From contig OX578147.1 in assembly GCA_951213105.1 (NCBI GenBank), forward strand, positions 121,735,399 through 121,799,398: a DNA stretch of 64,000 nucleotides, in the 5' to 3' direction. Shown here one piece after another: positions 11,351-22,595 of this stretch. A program made the position numbers and the translations under genes. This stretch comes from Amaurobius ferox (lineage: Eukaryota; Arthropoda; Arachnida; Araneae; Amaurobiidae). The stretch's first letter is position 1; each line of letters opens with the position of its first letter. The notes under the pieces were generated by a model. It was not told the origin of the DNA, made no database searches, and saw only the letters and a list, made by a program, of their open reading frames with translations.

Positions 11351-13197
11351 GATGATTGACGTGATATACAATAGGGCAAAACGAAGGTGCCTAATATTCC
11401 CTAAAGAGACCCCGAAATTGTCATTTTTATGCAAAAATTCTCATCGCAGCATAGCATAGGATATTCGAGAACAGCCGAATTCAGTTTATCTGGTTCAAAT
11501 AGGGCTAAAACTGATACGAATTTAAAAATCCGGATAATTCATAAAATGCACATGGGTAATGATATTAATCTTATCTGCAGAAATACATAAAAATCAATTA
11601 ACTACCAAAAAAATTTCAATTTCTTGATTTATTTAATGAAAAATATTCACTGGTAAAAAAGGCAACTAGTTTGCTATAGTAAATTCTAAAGCTTATGACG
11701 AGAAATTTAACTGCAAATTTAACTAAAATTTTACCAATAACGTCACTTGAAAAAAAAAATAATTTGAATGTAAAAATAAATCACTCCATACTTATGCCAA
11801 AAGTTGAAAATATGCGACTATTTACTTTTATGACGCAACAGTATTAATATGAAATTTCATAAATTTCGCATATTTCGATGCATTTTCACATTTTTTCCAA
11901 ATATCTTTTCTTAATGATCTGTTTTAAAGCTCGTTGAAAAGATCGTTCTTCAGTCTTTCCGTTGATATCAAGACAGATACTTTATTATAATATTTTCGAT
12001 CGTAAAGAGCCAATTTATATAATAATTGCTCAAAAGTGCGCTTCAACATAAAATTATTAAACATCTAACTCACACAGATATTCAAAAAAGTGATCTTCGG
12101 ACCTGACCTGAAGTACCACCATGCCTAATTTTTAGCCGTGTGTTGCTTAGATTTTTCGTTACACGATCAACAAACAGACATCTTTTTCTGTTAGTATAAA
12201 TTACACATTTCCAGTTTGAGCATTTGGACCGCGTTTAGCAACATTCAGAGGCAAATCTTACCTTCTGGGGATTTTTAAAATTATTATTTTCATAAATAAT
12301 CGTTTTCGTGTCGAGAATGTCGCAGACCCAGACCACTCGAGTTTCCCTATTCTACTAAATTTCCCTATTTCTACTAAATTTTGTTGTCTTTTGGTCCAAA
12401 GATTTCACATTATGTTACCCTGCATGCTACTTTTTCTTCCTTTTGTCTTTTTTCTTTGGTCTCTATAACACCAAATTTATCTTCTACTGCCTTATCTTCA
12501 TATATCACTTTTCTTCTATATGTGTTCAGCAATGAATATACCAGTTGGTTATAGATAATAAGATATCTCAGAACGAAAAATAAATTTTCCTATTTAGATA
12601 CAATTAGTACGCCGGATTAAGAATTTGGGAGCCCTGTGACCACCTTCTTTTTTCATGGGATAAATAATTTATATCACAGCCTGCGTCTGAAAAAATTCTA
12701 AAATTCATATATATGATTTAAAAAAAAATGAATGTTTCGTAATTGTTTTACATAATAAAAACTTAAAAATAAAATAATAACATTAAACATTTATTCAAAT
12801 AAATTGAAGTCAATATTTTTTCTTATTTGTTCTTCTGTGTTACTTTAAGTATAATATAAATAGTAAAGTAATACATTTAAAAAAAAATCTAAAATGATAG
12901 TTGAACGTATAGTGCCAATTAAAATGCTATTAAATTTAAGTGCTATTAAAATGGTATTCGCTTTTGTTATCCTAAACCATGGATGAGCCTTAACTACACA
13001 TTTTAAGCTAAATTCAAATAACTGTTTAGTTTTTTTCCTGTCACACAAGAGCTTCAAATGACATATGGTTAAATCCAGAAAACAACTAAATTTAGTTGAT
13101 AATTCCAGGTATACAGGAAAGGTATTCTTCTCAGAAACTCAATAAATAGATCGATGGTTCAATTTACTTTTGAAAGAAACAAACTATAATTGTTTCG

Positions 13198-13199
<2 letters not shown>
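11351..13199. other. AT-rich DNA, no gene seen
   Basis: Nothing supportable is present beyond low-complexity AT-rich stretches. This is the left flank of the (TA)n that hosts the reverse-transcriptase element. Confidence 0.4.

Positions 13200-13281
<82 letters not shown>
13200..13281. repeat. (TA)n microsatellite at the 3' side of the RT element
   Basis: An uninterrupted TA dinucleotide run of about 80 bp. Together with 15357-15447 it brackets the RT element. Confidence 0.95.
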
Positions 13282-13284
<3 letters not shown>

Positions 13285-15354
13285 TAAATTATTAAATCCA
13301 AAGTTAGAAAGTATGTAGTAACTCATAATACACTATTCCAAAATTTTTTACATATACAAAGAATTAAAAGAAATTAAGACTAAAAGAGGAAGTAATATAG
13401 CATAATGCAAGACATAAGGACAAAGACAATCAACAAATTTCAAAAATGAGGAATGCAAATAAGAAAACAAAAAAATCAAGCAAAAAAGCTTGCACATGGA
13501 GGAGATTTAGGCTTACGAGATTAGGCTTACGAAAAGTTCATTTCGAAAAAATTCTCGTCGGGTCCATATATCTTTTCGAAATGAACACAAAAATGCTTGT
13601 TTCTGAAACACAAGATAGATTTTATCTATAAACTTGTGTTATATGGACGACAAGCATATAGATTGGAACAATAAAGGAAAAATAAATACCTCAAAACACA
13701 TCTCTTCAGCGCAACCATGACGAGCAAAATATGACTGGATCAATGTTGCCATATGCCAAAATGAAAAGATGTGATTTGCTGTTGCCAAAGAGAGTAATAA
13801 AAACTGTACTGCGCAAAGGCAATAAAATGAGATATTCAACTGTTAAAGCTGCGAGATAAAAAGATGAAAATATAATTGCAAGAGAATGAAAAAGTACGGC
13901 TAAAATAAGATAATAAGGGGAGAATATGAGAATTTTAGGCTAATCGAAACTTATTAACTATACTATTGACTAAATATGTAGGATATTGAAACATTTTACT
14001 GGTAATTTTGAGGTTATTAATGTGCAAAGCATGATATTTTTTATCTGATAATCTATAAATTCTAAAAAGTTGATTAAGTATAATATTTCTAAACAATTGA
14101 ATCGAGTTGCAGGAATTAAAAGGTAATAATTTATTAATATTAAATTTAAAAAAATCTTTTTTATCATATAATTTAGTAACTATCCCATGAGCAGGTTCTA
14201 TAATTAGATTTAAATCCATATAATAAACATTATTACTAATAGAAGTTTCATTAGGTATTAATTCCAAATTATCCGGATAGAAATCTATATCTATGACATA
14301 GTTATCAGTAAATACAAGACAAATCAGATCATCTACATATCTATAAATTTTATAATCAGTTGAAGTAAAGAATTTTTCATAATGATATAGGTATAAATTA
14401 GCTAACATACTGCTACTACAGCCACCTTGTGGAACACCTGAGACTTGTAAGTATAATTTATTACCTTGAAAGATATAATTATTGAAAAGAACAAATTGGA
14501 GAAGCTTAGGAAAATTGGTAAATTTTTTAAGATTAGAATGTTTAGTAATATAAGCATTATATAAAGCTAAAATGACATCATATAGATCAGTGATCTTAAT
14601 ATTATTAAATAGATCTTTAAAATCAAAAGTTTGAAATCCTATTATTTTACCAAGCGTGTTTAATTTATTTTTTAATTCCTTACTGTTATTTAGAATAATG
14701 TAGCTATCACCAGAATCTCGTAAATTGCTATTTAGTACATTTAAATAATTTAGTAATAATTTACTAGCAGTAGTAGAGTATGAATTATGACCACTAGTAA
14801 CAGTTCTAAATTTAATAGGATTTTTATGAAATTTAGGTATAAGCACAACATATGGAAATGTCAAAAATTTATTATTAATATCTAAATCACTATACATATT
14901 GATAATTTTCAATTTGATACTATTAAGAGAGTGTGAATCAATTTTAAATAGACTATTATTTTTTAAATAATCTAGCAGATATTGAATATAGAATTTTTTA
15001 CAAATAATAGCACAATTATTAGAGGCTTTATCTACATAAGTAATAACAAAAGATCTATGTAAATCATTAACAGAATGCTTTATATTATCCATATTATATA
15101 TAGATCTAGATAAATTAATACTACAAATGGTATTTTTAATAGATCTTAAAATAGTAAATTTCCACATATTAAATGCCTCTAAAGGCTGAGCATATTTAGA
15201 AGCTAATCCATAAATAAATTTATCAAGGTCCAGATTGATTGACTTTAACACTTGTTTAGAATTATTACATGAAGGTAACCTGAATTTAGTGCCAAATGAC
15301 ATTATAGTTCTTAAAGATTTATCTTTTACAATGGCTAAGTCTCCAGTAACTATA

Positions 15355-15356
<2 letters not shown>
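13282..15356 (-). mobile_element. Reverse-transcriptase retroelement inserted in (TA)n, probably 5'-truncated
   Basis: The element is about 2.07 kb and is bracketed exactly by two long (TA)n tracts. It holds one long open frame on the - strand and about 650 bp of AT-rich 3' non-coding sequence (13282-13934). Homology-like protein sequence begins immediately at the right-hand (TA)n, which suggests the upstream part of the parent element is missing, as in target-primed insertion with 5' truncation. There are no LTRs, and no endonuclease is recognisable. It could be Penelope-like or another non-LTR lineage; the class is not secure. Confidence 0.7.
13935..15356 (-). CDS. Reverse transcriptase, open frame intact
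   Basis: An RNA-directed DNA polymerase that would copy its own transcript into DNA. About 473 codons run without a stop from the HIVTGDL segment at the (TA)n border to the stop at 13935-13937. Residue numbers below count from the first Met of the open frame, at 15575. The RT core is readable in order: PYVVLIPKFHKNPIKFRTVT fingers segment (about 241-260), motif A TFDFKDLFNNI (about 316-326, Asp 318), motif B SGVPQGGCSSSMLANLYL (about 379-396) and the catalytic YVDD (413-416). A YMDL...TKLYDKKDFFKFNI thumb-like segment follows. The upstream 73 residues, including about 30 residues of IYIY, come from flanking DNA and the microsatellite and are not part of the protein family. The first internal Met is at 15302. 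Codon use is extremely AT-rich. RT identity is firm. Penelope-like assignment is a guess from the YVDD and general layout; no GIY-YIG domain is seen. Confidence 0.9.

Positions 15357-15447
<91 letters not shown>
15357..15447. repeat. (TA)n microsatellite at the 5' side of the RT element
   Basis: TA run of about 90 bp that directly abuts the start of the RT homology. It keeps the frame open and so inflates the apparent protein at its N terminus. Confidence 0.95.
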
Positions 15448-15450
<3 letters not shown>

Positions 15451-15669
15451 GAGATTTTAGCATCGTCTGTGGAAAATATGTTCATTTCCAAATAAACGAT
15501 TATAATAATCAATATGAGGGAAATGATAGACTGCATTTTTAATGCATGAAAATTGCATTTAAAGTACTGACACATATAAATTAAACTTCAAATCCCATAA
15601 ATCTCAAGCGCCGTTGAAAACATCTGCTATCAGTCTATAAAGTCATTTTTGGATTTAAAAATGCTGAGC

Positions 15670-15890
15670 CAACAAATTTAGGGGATATAACAAACCCTGG
15701 GTGGGGGAACGGTACAAAAAAAAAAAAAAAAAAATCGTCGTCAAAAAAAGAAAATCGTCGGCACGTGGAGTAAATTTCTTCCCCTCAGGGAAACGGATAG
15801 GAAGTATATTTTTATGATTTTTCCCCACCCTTCACTATATATCAAGACACTTTTTTTATTTCCCTTTCTAACTTGTATGCGTTGCGTGCT
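15670..15890. repeat. C-rich dispersed segment and poly-A run
   Basis: Contains an A-run at about 15715-15734, a duplicated (A)nTCGTCG motif and a CCCCTCAGGGAAACGG segment loosely matching 11140-11350. Confidence 0.4.
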
Positions 15891-16240
15891 TGGGGTTTTG
15901 AATAGAACACTATTATGAAAAAGACAATTAGGCTTATAAATAACGCTTTAAACACGTGACGCAACGATGTGTTTTCATCGAAATGCTGTTAACAGATCAG
16001 TCTTCAACTTTCATAGGATGAAAGTAAAGCTTTGTTGAACATAATGGTTTTGTAAATGAACTAGTGGATACGATTATGAATAAAACGCTTATGAATTCCA
16101 ACAGCGACACAGATTGAAGATACACATATTTATTTACATAATCATTTATTGCTTTTATAACCTCCAAAGCCGGTTTCATTAACGAATTTGCACGCACTAT
16201 ATTTTTACTTTCCCTACACCACATAGGCCTAAACTATAAT
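15891..16240. other. No gene seen
   Basis: AT-rich. A 75-codon open frame on the - strand has no recognisable motif. Confidence 0.35.
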
Positions 16241-16244
16241 GCAT

Positions 16245-16335
16245 ACAATGCGATAGTACAATACAATAAACTACAGTACAACACTATTACAATATACTAC
16301 TAACTACAATACAGTGCAATAACCTGCAATACACG
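16245..16335. repeat. Short degenerate ACAATA-type tandem repeat
   Basis: Repeats of the form ACAATACA / CTACAGTACAACA spaced by roughly 12-15 bp. Confidence 0.6.
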
Positions 16336-16474
16336 GTATATGGGGAAGAGTATATGGAGTGGAAATTTCGAATGAGAATTTTGGATGCATTTACAGCTTG
16401 AGGCACTTTTACAATGTGATTCAACTTATATTTAGTATGAGGGTTTGCATTCACTTTAGTTTTAAGTACATGTC

Positions 16475-17135
16475 TGATTTGCCGACGATCAGGTACTAAT
16501 GCAATATCCTGCCACTGATAAGATTTGGGTGCTAATTCATGTACATTATCCTATCATTGATTAAATGTAGATGCTAATTCATATACATCATCTTGCCACT
16601 GATAAGATTTGGGTGCTAATTCATGTACATTATCCTACCATTGATTAAATGTAGATGCTAATTCATATGCATCACCTTGCCACTGATAAGATTTGGGTGC
16701 TAATTCATGTACATATCCTACCATTGATTAAATGTAGATGCTAATTCATATGCATCACCCCGCCACTGATAAGATTTGGGTGCTAATTAATATACATTAC
16801 CCTGCCACTGATTAAATTTGGATGTCAATTAATATGTATCACCTTGTCACCGATAGGATTTGGGTGCTAATTCATATACATTACCATATCACTGATTAAA
16901 TTTTGATGCTAATTAATATGCTATTGACTGTGTTTGAAGTTATTGCCACTGATGATAAATGGATGCTAATTCATATACTGTTGTATATGAATTAGCTGTC
17001 CTGTCACTGATTAAATAATTTGGATGCTAATTCATATACAACACCCTGTCACTGATTAAATTTGTATGCTAATTAATATGCATCACCTTGTCACGGATTA
17101 AATTTGGGTTCTAATTCATAAGCATTATCGGTGAA
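16475..17135. repeat. 42 bp minisatellite with alternating A/B monomers
   Basis: About 15 monomers built on TGCTAATTCATATACAT. In the left half two monomer types alternate: one with CCACTGATAAGATTTGGG and one with CATTGATTAAATGTAGA. The homogenised unit there is the 84 bp dimer. Copies become more diverged and irregular to the right of about 16900. No coding role is seen. Confidence 0.9.
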
Positions 17136-17820
17136 ATAGGCGAATACTGGGGGTTCATCGTCCGTGCTCATTGTACTTTTGTATTACTATAAATGTTTTC
17201 TTTATTTTTTATTTTTTGGAGGATGGGGGACTAGAATTTAATTTTGCTTAATGAAGTCTGCACGAGCTAAGGCGCCCTCGCTTCTTACTTGTTTTGAGTT
17301 GGAATTACAACCTCCTTTACTACCGAGTTAAACTTCCTATTCTGTAATCAGATGAAGAACAAACCCAATTACAATAAAACACCCAGTGATTTTCCGTATG
17401 GGATATTTGACTTGCTCCAGAAGGATCGTACATCTTAAGTACCACTGTCAACATATTAATAATATCTTCTGTTTCTGAATCCCAGATAAGGAATTGATTC
17501 TGCTTGCAGATTAAGCATTTTATGTCCTGAGACAATCTGCCGTGAAACAATAAATCATCTTCCAGCAAAAGGGATTGTCAACAGCCCTCTCCAAATCCCC
17601 TTCTTTCGTATGGGAATATGCCCCCCAGACTGAAGCATAGTAGAAATAAAACAGGATCGGGAGTAGGGGGGATTAATAAGGGATTACGTTGAAGCTGGTC
17701 CTAGTATTTCACCAAAGTATGTGGATGCAGCTTTACTGGAGGTTTCACTGGAGAGTAGGTTATTGTATCAAATCATTTATATAATGTATTTGTGTTACAA
17801 TATTAGAATTTAAGTACAGG
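17136..17820. other. No gene seen
   Basis: Moderately AT-rich; an 82-codon open frame on the - strand at 17320-17568 has no recognisable motif. Confidence 0.35.
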
Positions 17821-17821
17821 G

Positions 17822-18540
17822 AGATATATTACTTTCTCTACAATATATAGTAATGTATACGGAAAGTATCCGGATCGTGCCGAAAATAAGAACTCGAGTT
17901 TTCGAGGAATATATACACGTTTCAGACATTCTAGAACATGAAAACATATTTTTAGCCTAACGTCTGTGTGTGTGTGTGTTGTTGTTGAGACCCAGACCGT
18001 CCGACCTATCAGAAAGGTGTAAGGCAACTGTTTGGACGGCCGGGAAGTGCCACCCAATTTAGACCGGAACCCAGTGGGAGAGGCATCCACAGGGACCGTA
18101 CCCTCCTTCCCCTACCACCAATCTCTCGGAAGGACTTACGGACCCAGATGTTTAACGTGATCGTACTCCGCATGAACACGGCGGCAGTTGTGGCAGCGTG
18201 CAAACCACAGGGCTACCGCGCCCGAAATGTGCCAATAGCACGCGGTGTTCCCAGGTGGCTGTGTGTGTAATATTTGTATCCACTCTAGCTTAAAAACTAT
18301 TATGAAATTTTACAAAATTTGGTAGATAAATCAATTGCTAATTACCCTGGTGCTGATTAGAATTTCGTATACAATTCGGATAAATAGAACCTGCTTTCGT
18401 TTTTAAAAAAGTTCATACCTTTTAAACTAATAATAGCATAAAAAAAAACTACAGAAGACACAGACAGCTAAACATTTTTTTTTAATGCGTTTGATCAGAC
18501 ATTTAAGACAGTGGCTGAAAATGATAAAATACAATTGAAA
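17822..18540 (+). repeat. Dispersed repeat R2, copy 2, split by SINE2
   Basis: Starts with TAGTAATGTATACGGAAAGT, then CTCGAGTTTTCGAGGA and a (TG)n tract. It is interrupted by SINE2 and resumes at about 18258 with ATCCACTCTAGCTTAAAAACT and GGTGCTGATTAGAATTTCG. It matches 7389-7640 on both sides of the insertion, so SINE2 inserted after R2. Confidence 0.8.
17976..18255 (-). mobile_element. tRNA-derived SINE2, second copy with internal deletion
   Basis: Body sequence is nearly identical to 5328-5616, with the same (CAA)n tail read on the - strand. The tRNA-related part has lost the segment containing box B: GGCAGCGTGC joins straight to the CAGGGCTACCGCGCC region. About 33 bp of extra sequence precede the GCGCGGTAGCCC start. 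It is inserted in the TG tract of R2; because both flanks are TG-rich, the target duplication cannot be defined. Likely dead for pol III transcription. Confidence 0.85.
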
Positions 18541-18639
18541 TTTACAAATAGTAATTTTTGTACAAGATAACAATTATAAATGTTGCAAACAATTTTATTG
18601 ACGCCTTATGCGCAGTGCGTACATAAATTTTATGCACCA

Positions 18640-18800
18640 TGATTGAATTTGTAGGAATTGATGTTATTGGCCCCGAGCCAGGCCCGAACTCAGGACCCAG
18701 AGCTTACAAGACCGACATTATAAGGTTAGACCAAACGCTAGCTTAGGATCCGAACTTGTAATTCGGGAACTGATTCCTAGCATCTTCGATCGATGATTTT
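18640..18800 (-). repeat. Possible tRNA-like repeat
   Basis: Read on the - strand, AGCGTTTGGTCTAACC followed about 35 bp later by GAGTTCGGGCC resembles box A and box B. It does not make a convincing cloverleaf. It may be another tRNA-derived SINE fragment. Confidence 0.35.
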
Positions 18801-19169
18801 GGCAGGAGCAGAGTCGTCTACTGCCACAAATTTATTATTATACTTTTTAAACCACACTCGCCAGTGCGCTGTAAGAAATGAGGTCGGGCAGAATCATTGG
18901 ATTGTGTTTGAAGTTATTTTTGGCACCGCTCATAATTGTTAGCTGTTAACTCTTCAAATTCCATTCGAGCTGTAACAGCAAATTCAAAGAGGGAAATTAT
19001 ATTAAAAAAAAACAAAAAAAAAAAAAAAAACGAGGATACAGCCCAAAGGGAAAATCTAGAACAAACTCAAAGCAGGACCTAAAGTAATTGTTCACTGTAG
19101 GACAAAATTGTATTTTTATAATAACTGATTCTCAAAAGGTCCTCCTGTTGGTGTTGCTCTTTACTTTTC

Positions 19170-20095
19170 TTACTTACATAGTATAATGTCTATGGGAAAT
19201 ATTATGACGAAGTAGAAAATTCAAATTCGAGTTTCCGACGCGCATTTCAAGCATCATTGAACTCGAATAGAATGTTTTTTAGATGATGTGTGTGAGAGTC
19301 TATGTGTGTGTGTGCATGTGTTAGTGTATGTGTGCCTGTGAGTATGTTTATGCGATATCTCACGAACGAATAGTGTGTTTTGAACGAAATTTAGTACGAT
19401 TATTACAATTCGTAAATACTAGAAGTCTATTGATTTTAAACGCGATCGAACGTTCAGAAGACCCCCACATTTTGAAAGAATTTTTGAAACAAAATCAAGA
19501 AAATATCAGGATATTCAATAATGTTAAATAAATATTCATTTTATGTGTATTTCTTTTATTTTAAAACGAATGGCACAAACTTTTAAATGCTAGCTTGAAT
19601 CATTCTCGAGACATTGCATGTTTTTCAAATAAATGTATCTAAAAATTACATTAAATGAACTATGGTAAGCATCATTAAATATGTTACACTTGGCGACTAA
19701 TATGGCAAAATATAGCCAACTTAGATGCAGTGCCAAATTGACGAAAAGATCACAAAAATGGCACTAAAGTTACGAAAAAGACGCCAAATTGATGAATTAA
19801 TAATAATTAGCGTAATTTAATATAATATAATGGAGTATATTGCTTAGCAGGTGTTAGCAAAATTTTCAGGTGTCAAGTTATATTTGCTCTAAATATAAGC
19901 TAATATGGTACTTTAAAATAATTTTATATGTTGTCATTTAGAAAAGCATCCAATGTCAGTGTACTTTTCAACATTAAAAAATAAGCTGTGGATCTTGTCC
20001 ATCAATATGTTGTATTGAAAGAAGCAAAGTACTTGCATTATGTAGAGAAAGTCGTGTACTGCCCACAACAGATTTTTTTAAGTGAAATTGCATTT
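19170..20095 (+). repeat. Dispersed repeat R1, full-length but diverged copy
   Basis: It has the palindromic head (CTTACATAGTATAATGTC), a TG tract, the GAACGTTCAGAAGACCCCCA segment, CATTCTCGAGACATTGCATG, the TTGGCGAC group and the right end CATTATGTAGAGAAAGTCGTG. Diverged throughout, so older than the 54.6 and 58.2 kb copies. Confidence 0.75.
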
Positions 20096-20099
20096 TTTC

Positions 20100-21280
20100 T
20101 GATATTAACAATTAATGTTGTCACCAAAGGTGGGGATCCGGGGGTCATAACCCCTCCCAAGGACTGACTCACCGACACTCATTGAAATTCGTAGAAATTA
20201 TATTTGGAGAAATAGCAAACAAGATAATTGGTTATCAAAACCCTACCCAAAAATGTATTTTTGGCGACGCTACTGTCAATAATTTTACATGGAAAAAAAA
20301 TGTTGTGAAAAAATGCGAATGTTGTACAAAAGTGTTTGAATTTTTTTCACGATAACTTTCCGTCACTGTTTACAAGTTGCATAACAACTTTTATACTCTT
20401 GAAACTTTGCTTTTTTAGCCAGTTCATAAATCCAAAGCATAGTATACTATTGCGTGCGTGCATTACAAATCCTTGAAGAATTGTTTTTAAAGTTTCCTGA
20501 GATATTACAAGAGAGGAATTTCAATGACACTTTAACGATTGAAACATTCTGAGCAAATTAATTACTAATTAGGCTTTGTGAGATGAATTTTGTTTTCGTA
20601 TTTTGTTTATTCGCTCTTTTAATTAAACAGTTTGCTTCAAGAATGTTCGAAAGTTATTGCAAGAGTGTTCGAATGAATGTTCGAAATTTAGTTCGAACGA
20701 ATGTTTAAATGCAATTTACCTTCTTTGCTTTTCATCGAGCAAAGAAAACAAATTCCTTCCGGACATTTATTGATAAAGGATTTGGTAATTTTAAACCAGA
20801 ATAACAGGTCAAGATGTAAAAAGGTGACTCGGTGTTTAAATATGTTTGAATCGCAAGCATCTTCAAGTGGAAAATTGAAAAGAAACATAAAAATCTATAA
20901 CCGGGAAGAACAAATTTTTATTATATGATTTAAAGAAGAATTAAACTATTTACCTATGCATGAATACATTGTAATCTTTTCTCTTGATTTATCGAATCAA
21001 ATATTTGTAGAATCATATTTGAGTATTTAATTGTAATGGAGTTCCGTACGGTTAATGGACATTAGAACTTATAGCCAACTTGGTAGATTTCTGCTATATA
21101 CAACCAGAGCATCATCAGCCATGCTTGAATAGGTAACTAAATGAAATTTCAGAAGTAAATTTCAAACTATAATTTCCTTCCACAACTGGCTCCTCTATAT
21201 ACGAGCTGACTCATCAAGCATATTGAAGCCCATCCTAGCTGGAAGCGCAGTCCATTAGCATTACCTCTATGCATATTTTC
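20100..21280. other. No gene seen
   Basis: AT-rich. Overlapping open frames on both strands at 20690-20930 have no recognisable domain. Nothing else is supportable. Confidence 0.35.
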
Positions 21281-21299
21281 ACTTTAAGAAGTATAATTG

Positions 21300-21700
21300 A
21301 AATAATTATTAGTGGTTGTTCTGCACCGAACTGCTCTAATCAGTCTAGAAAGGGTTTTAGACTATTTCGCTTTCCTAGAAACGAAGAAAGAAGAAAACAA
21401 TGGCTAATAAATAATTGGACACCAGGTAATGGAATATACTTGTGCGAGCTAAGTTCTACAATTTTCTAATTGAAACTTCTTTTTTTATATAAAGTATTCA
21501 TTTTAAACACTTATTTTATAATTTCTGTAACTGTAGTATGGAACCCTATGGGCTTCAATATGCTTGATAAGTCAGCCTGTAGTAGAGGAGCTCTAGTCCT
21601 TGCTATTCGCAAAAATCAGAAAACGGAAGGGAAAGATAAACGGAAATTGCTTCCCTTTGCATATTATGCATCAAACATATCGATTACTTCTATACACCTC
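21300..21700 (+). pseudogene. Decayed THAP-type zinc-finger exon
   Basis: The frame starting at 21269 reads GCSAPNCSNQSRKGFRLFRF at residues 16-35, then P36, W45 and NNWTP, ending YLCEL. This is the start of a THAP (C2CH) DNA-binding domain: Cys17, Cys22, the conserved Pro36, Trp45 and Cys59. The His that should follow two residues after the last Cys is a Ser, and a stop follows within a few codons. The same frame later reads KTEGKDKRKLLPFA (about 21620-21660), vaguely like the end of a THAP domain. THAP domains occur in host regulators and in P-element-type transposases; nothing here decides which. A hidden intron cannot be excluded, but no good donor is seen after LCE. Confidence 0.6.
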
Positions 21701-21719
21701 ACTTCTTAGAATAGCCCCC

Positions 21720-22450
21720 TGAGGGATATCTCACCTTTCTCATATTTTTTTTCTGCCTCTGATGGATATGTGCTGAAAGAATCTTTCGCCAGGGGCTTCA
21801 CAGCCCATCTCACTACATTTTAAATCCCCGTACGTGCGCTTGGATGCGTTGATGCTATTACGAATCCATAGTTGGTAAAAGCGTGGCCATTGAAGTGAAG
21901 AAGCTTCCCCATTTGGACGTCGCAGTATCTAACAGTAGGACGTGATGGGAAGTAAATAGTGTGCTCGGTACGTGATGCTGGCAGCATTTGTTGATGCCCC
22001 GACGGGCCTGGAACTGCCCATTGTAATGATGGAAGTAGTGCGTTATCGGAGGTGTATAGTGAGAAAAATATACTTTTTCATTTCTCAGAATGGTGATAGG
22101 TGGGAGATGTTACAAGAATATTTATCTAGAATATACTATAGTAGACATTTTTAAAACCGGAATGGAGAAGAGGGTGATTTATACTGTGAGGCCAGAATAT
22201 GTCCTCACATGAGGCATTTTTATTGCAATATTTATGGTGCATAGAACGGATAACGAAGCTCGAGTCTGGCTTGCGCCGGTGTTTACAACAACGTGAACTT
22301 TTAGGTCAAATACAATAAATTTGGGTGTCCCAGGCCAAAGGAGCTGAGAGGGGCCTTGATAAATGTCAAGTGATGCCATTGGGTTCAGAAGAACCTATAA
22401 GCACCAAGGGGAAGAAGGGCGGAGCTACCTCCCCCCCCCCGTTGAAGGAA
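21720..22450. other. Less AT-rich DNA, no recognised gene
   Basis: Base composition is closer to balanced than the surroundings from about 21780 to 22440, with a C-run at 22431-22440. Short open frames exist but show no known motif. It could belong to the same decayed element as the THAP fragment. Confidence 0.35.
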
Positions 22451-22455
22451 CCACA

Positions 22456-22595
22456 GGTAATTCTTATACAAAATGTTGCAGAAGTAACTCTTATACAAAA
22501 TGTTGCAGAAGTAATTTTGATACGAAATGTTGCAGAAGTAACTCTGATACAAAATGTTGTAGAAGTAAGTTTGATACGAAATGTGGTAGCAGTTA
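22456..22595. repeat. 27 bp minisatellite, five copies
   Basis: The unit is TTATACAAAATGTTGCAGAA plus GTAACTC, with alternating CTTATACAAA and TTGATACGAA variants. As 27 is a multiple of three, three frames remain open; the repetitive peptides are artefacts. It is unrelated in sequence to the 27 bp satellite at 61945-63062. Confidence 0.9.

Noticed and set aside
13282..15356. LTR retrotransposon
   Set aside because: No LTRs, no gag, protease or integrase; only an RT frame bordered by TA repeats.
15357..15575. N-terminal extension of the RT frame with a poly-IY segment
   Set aside because: It is translated (TA)n and flanking DNA. The family-like sequence starts at residue 74.
16475..17135. 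CRISPR-like array
   Set aside because: The repeat is continuous, with no unique spacers between conserved repeats; it is a minisatellite in a eukaryotic genome.
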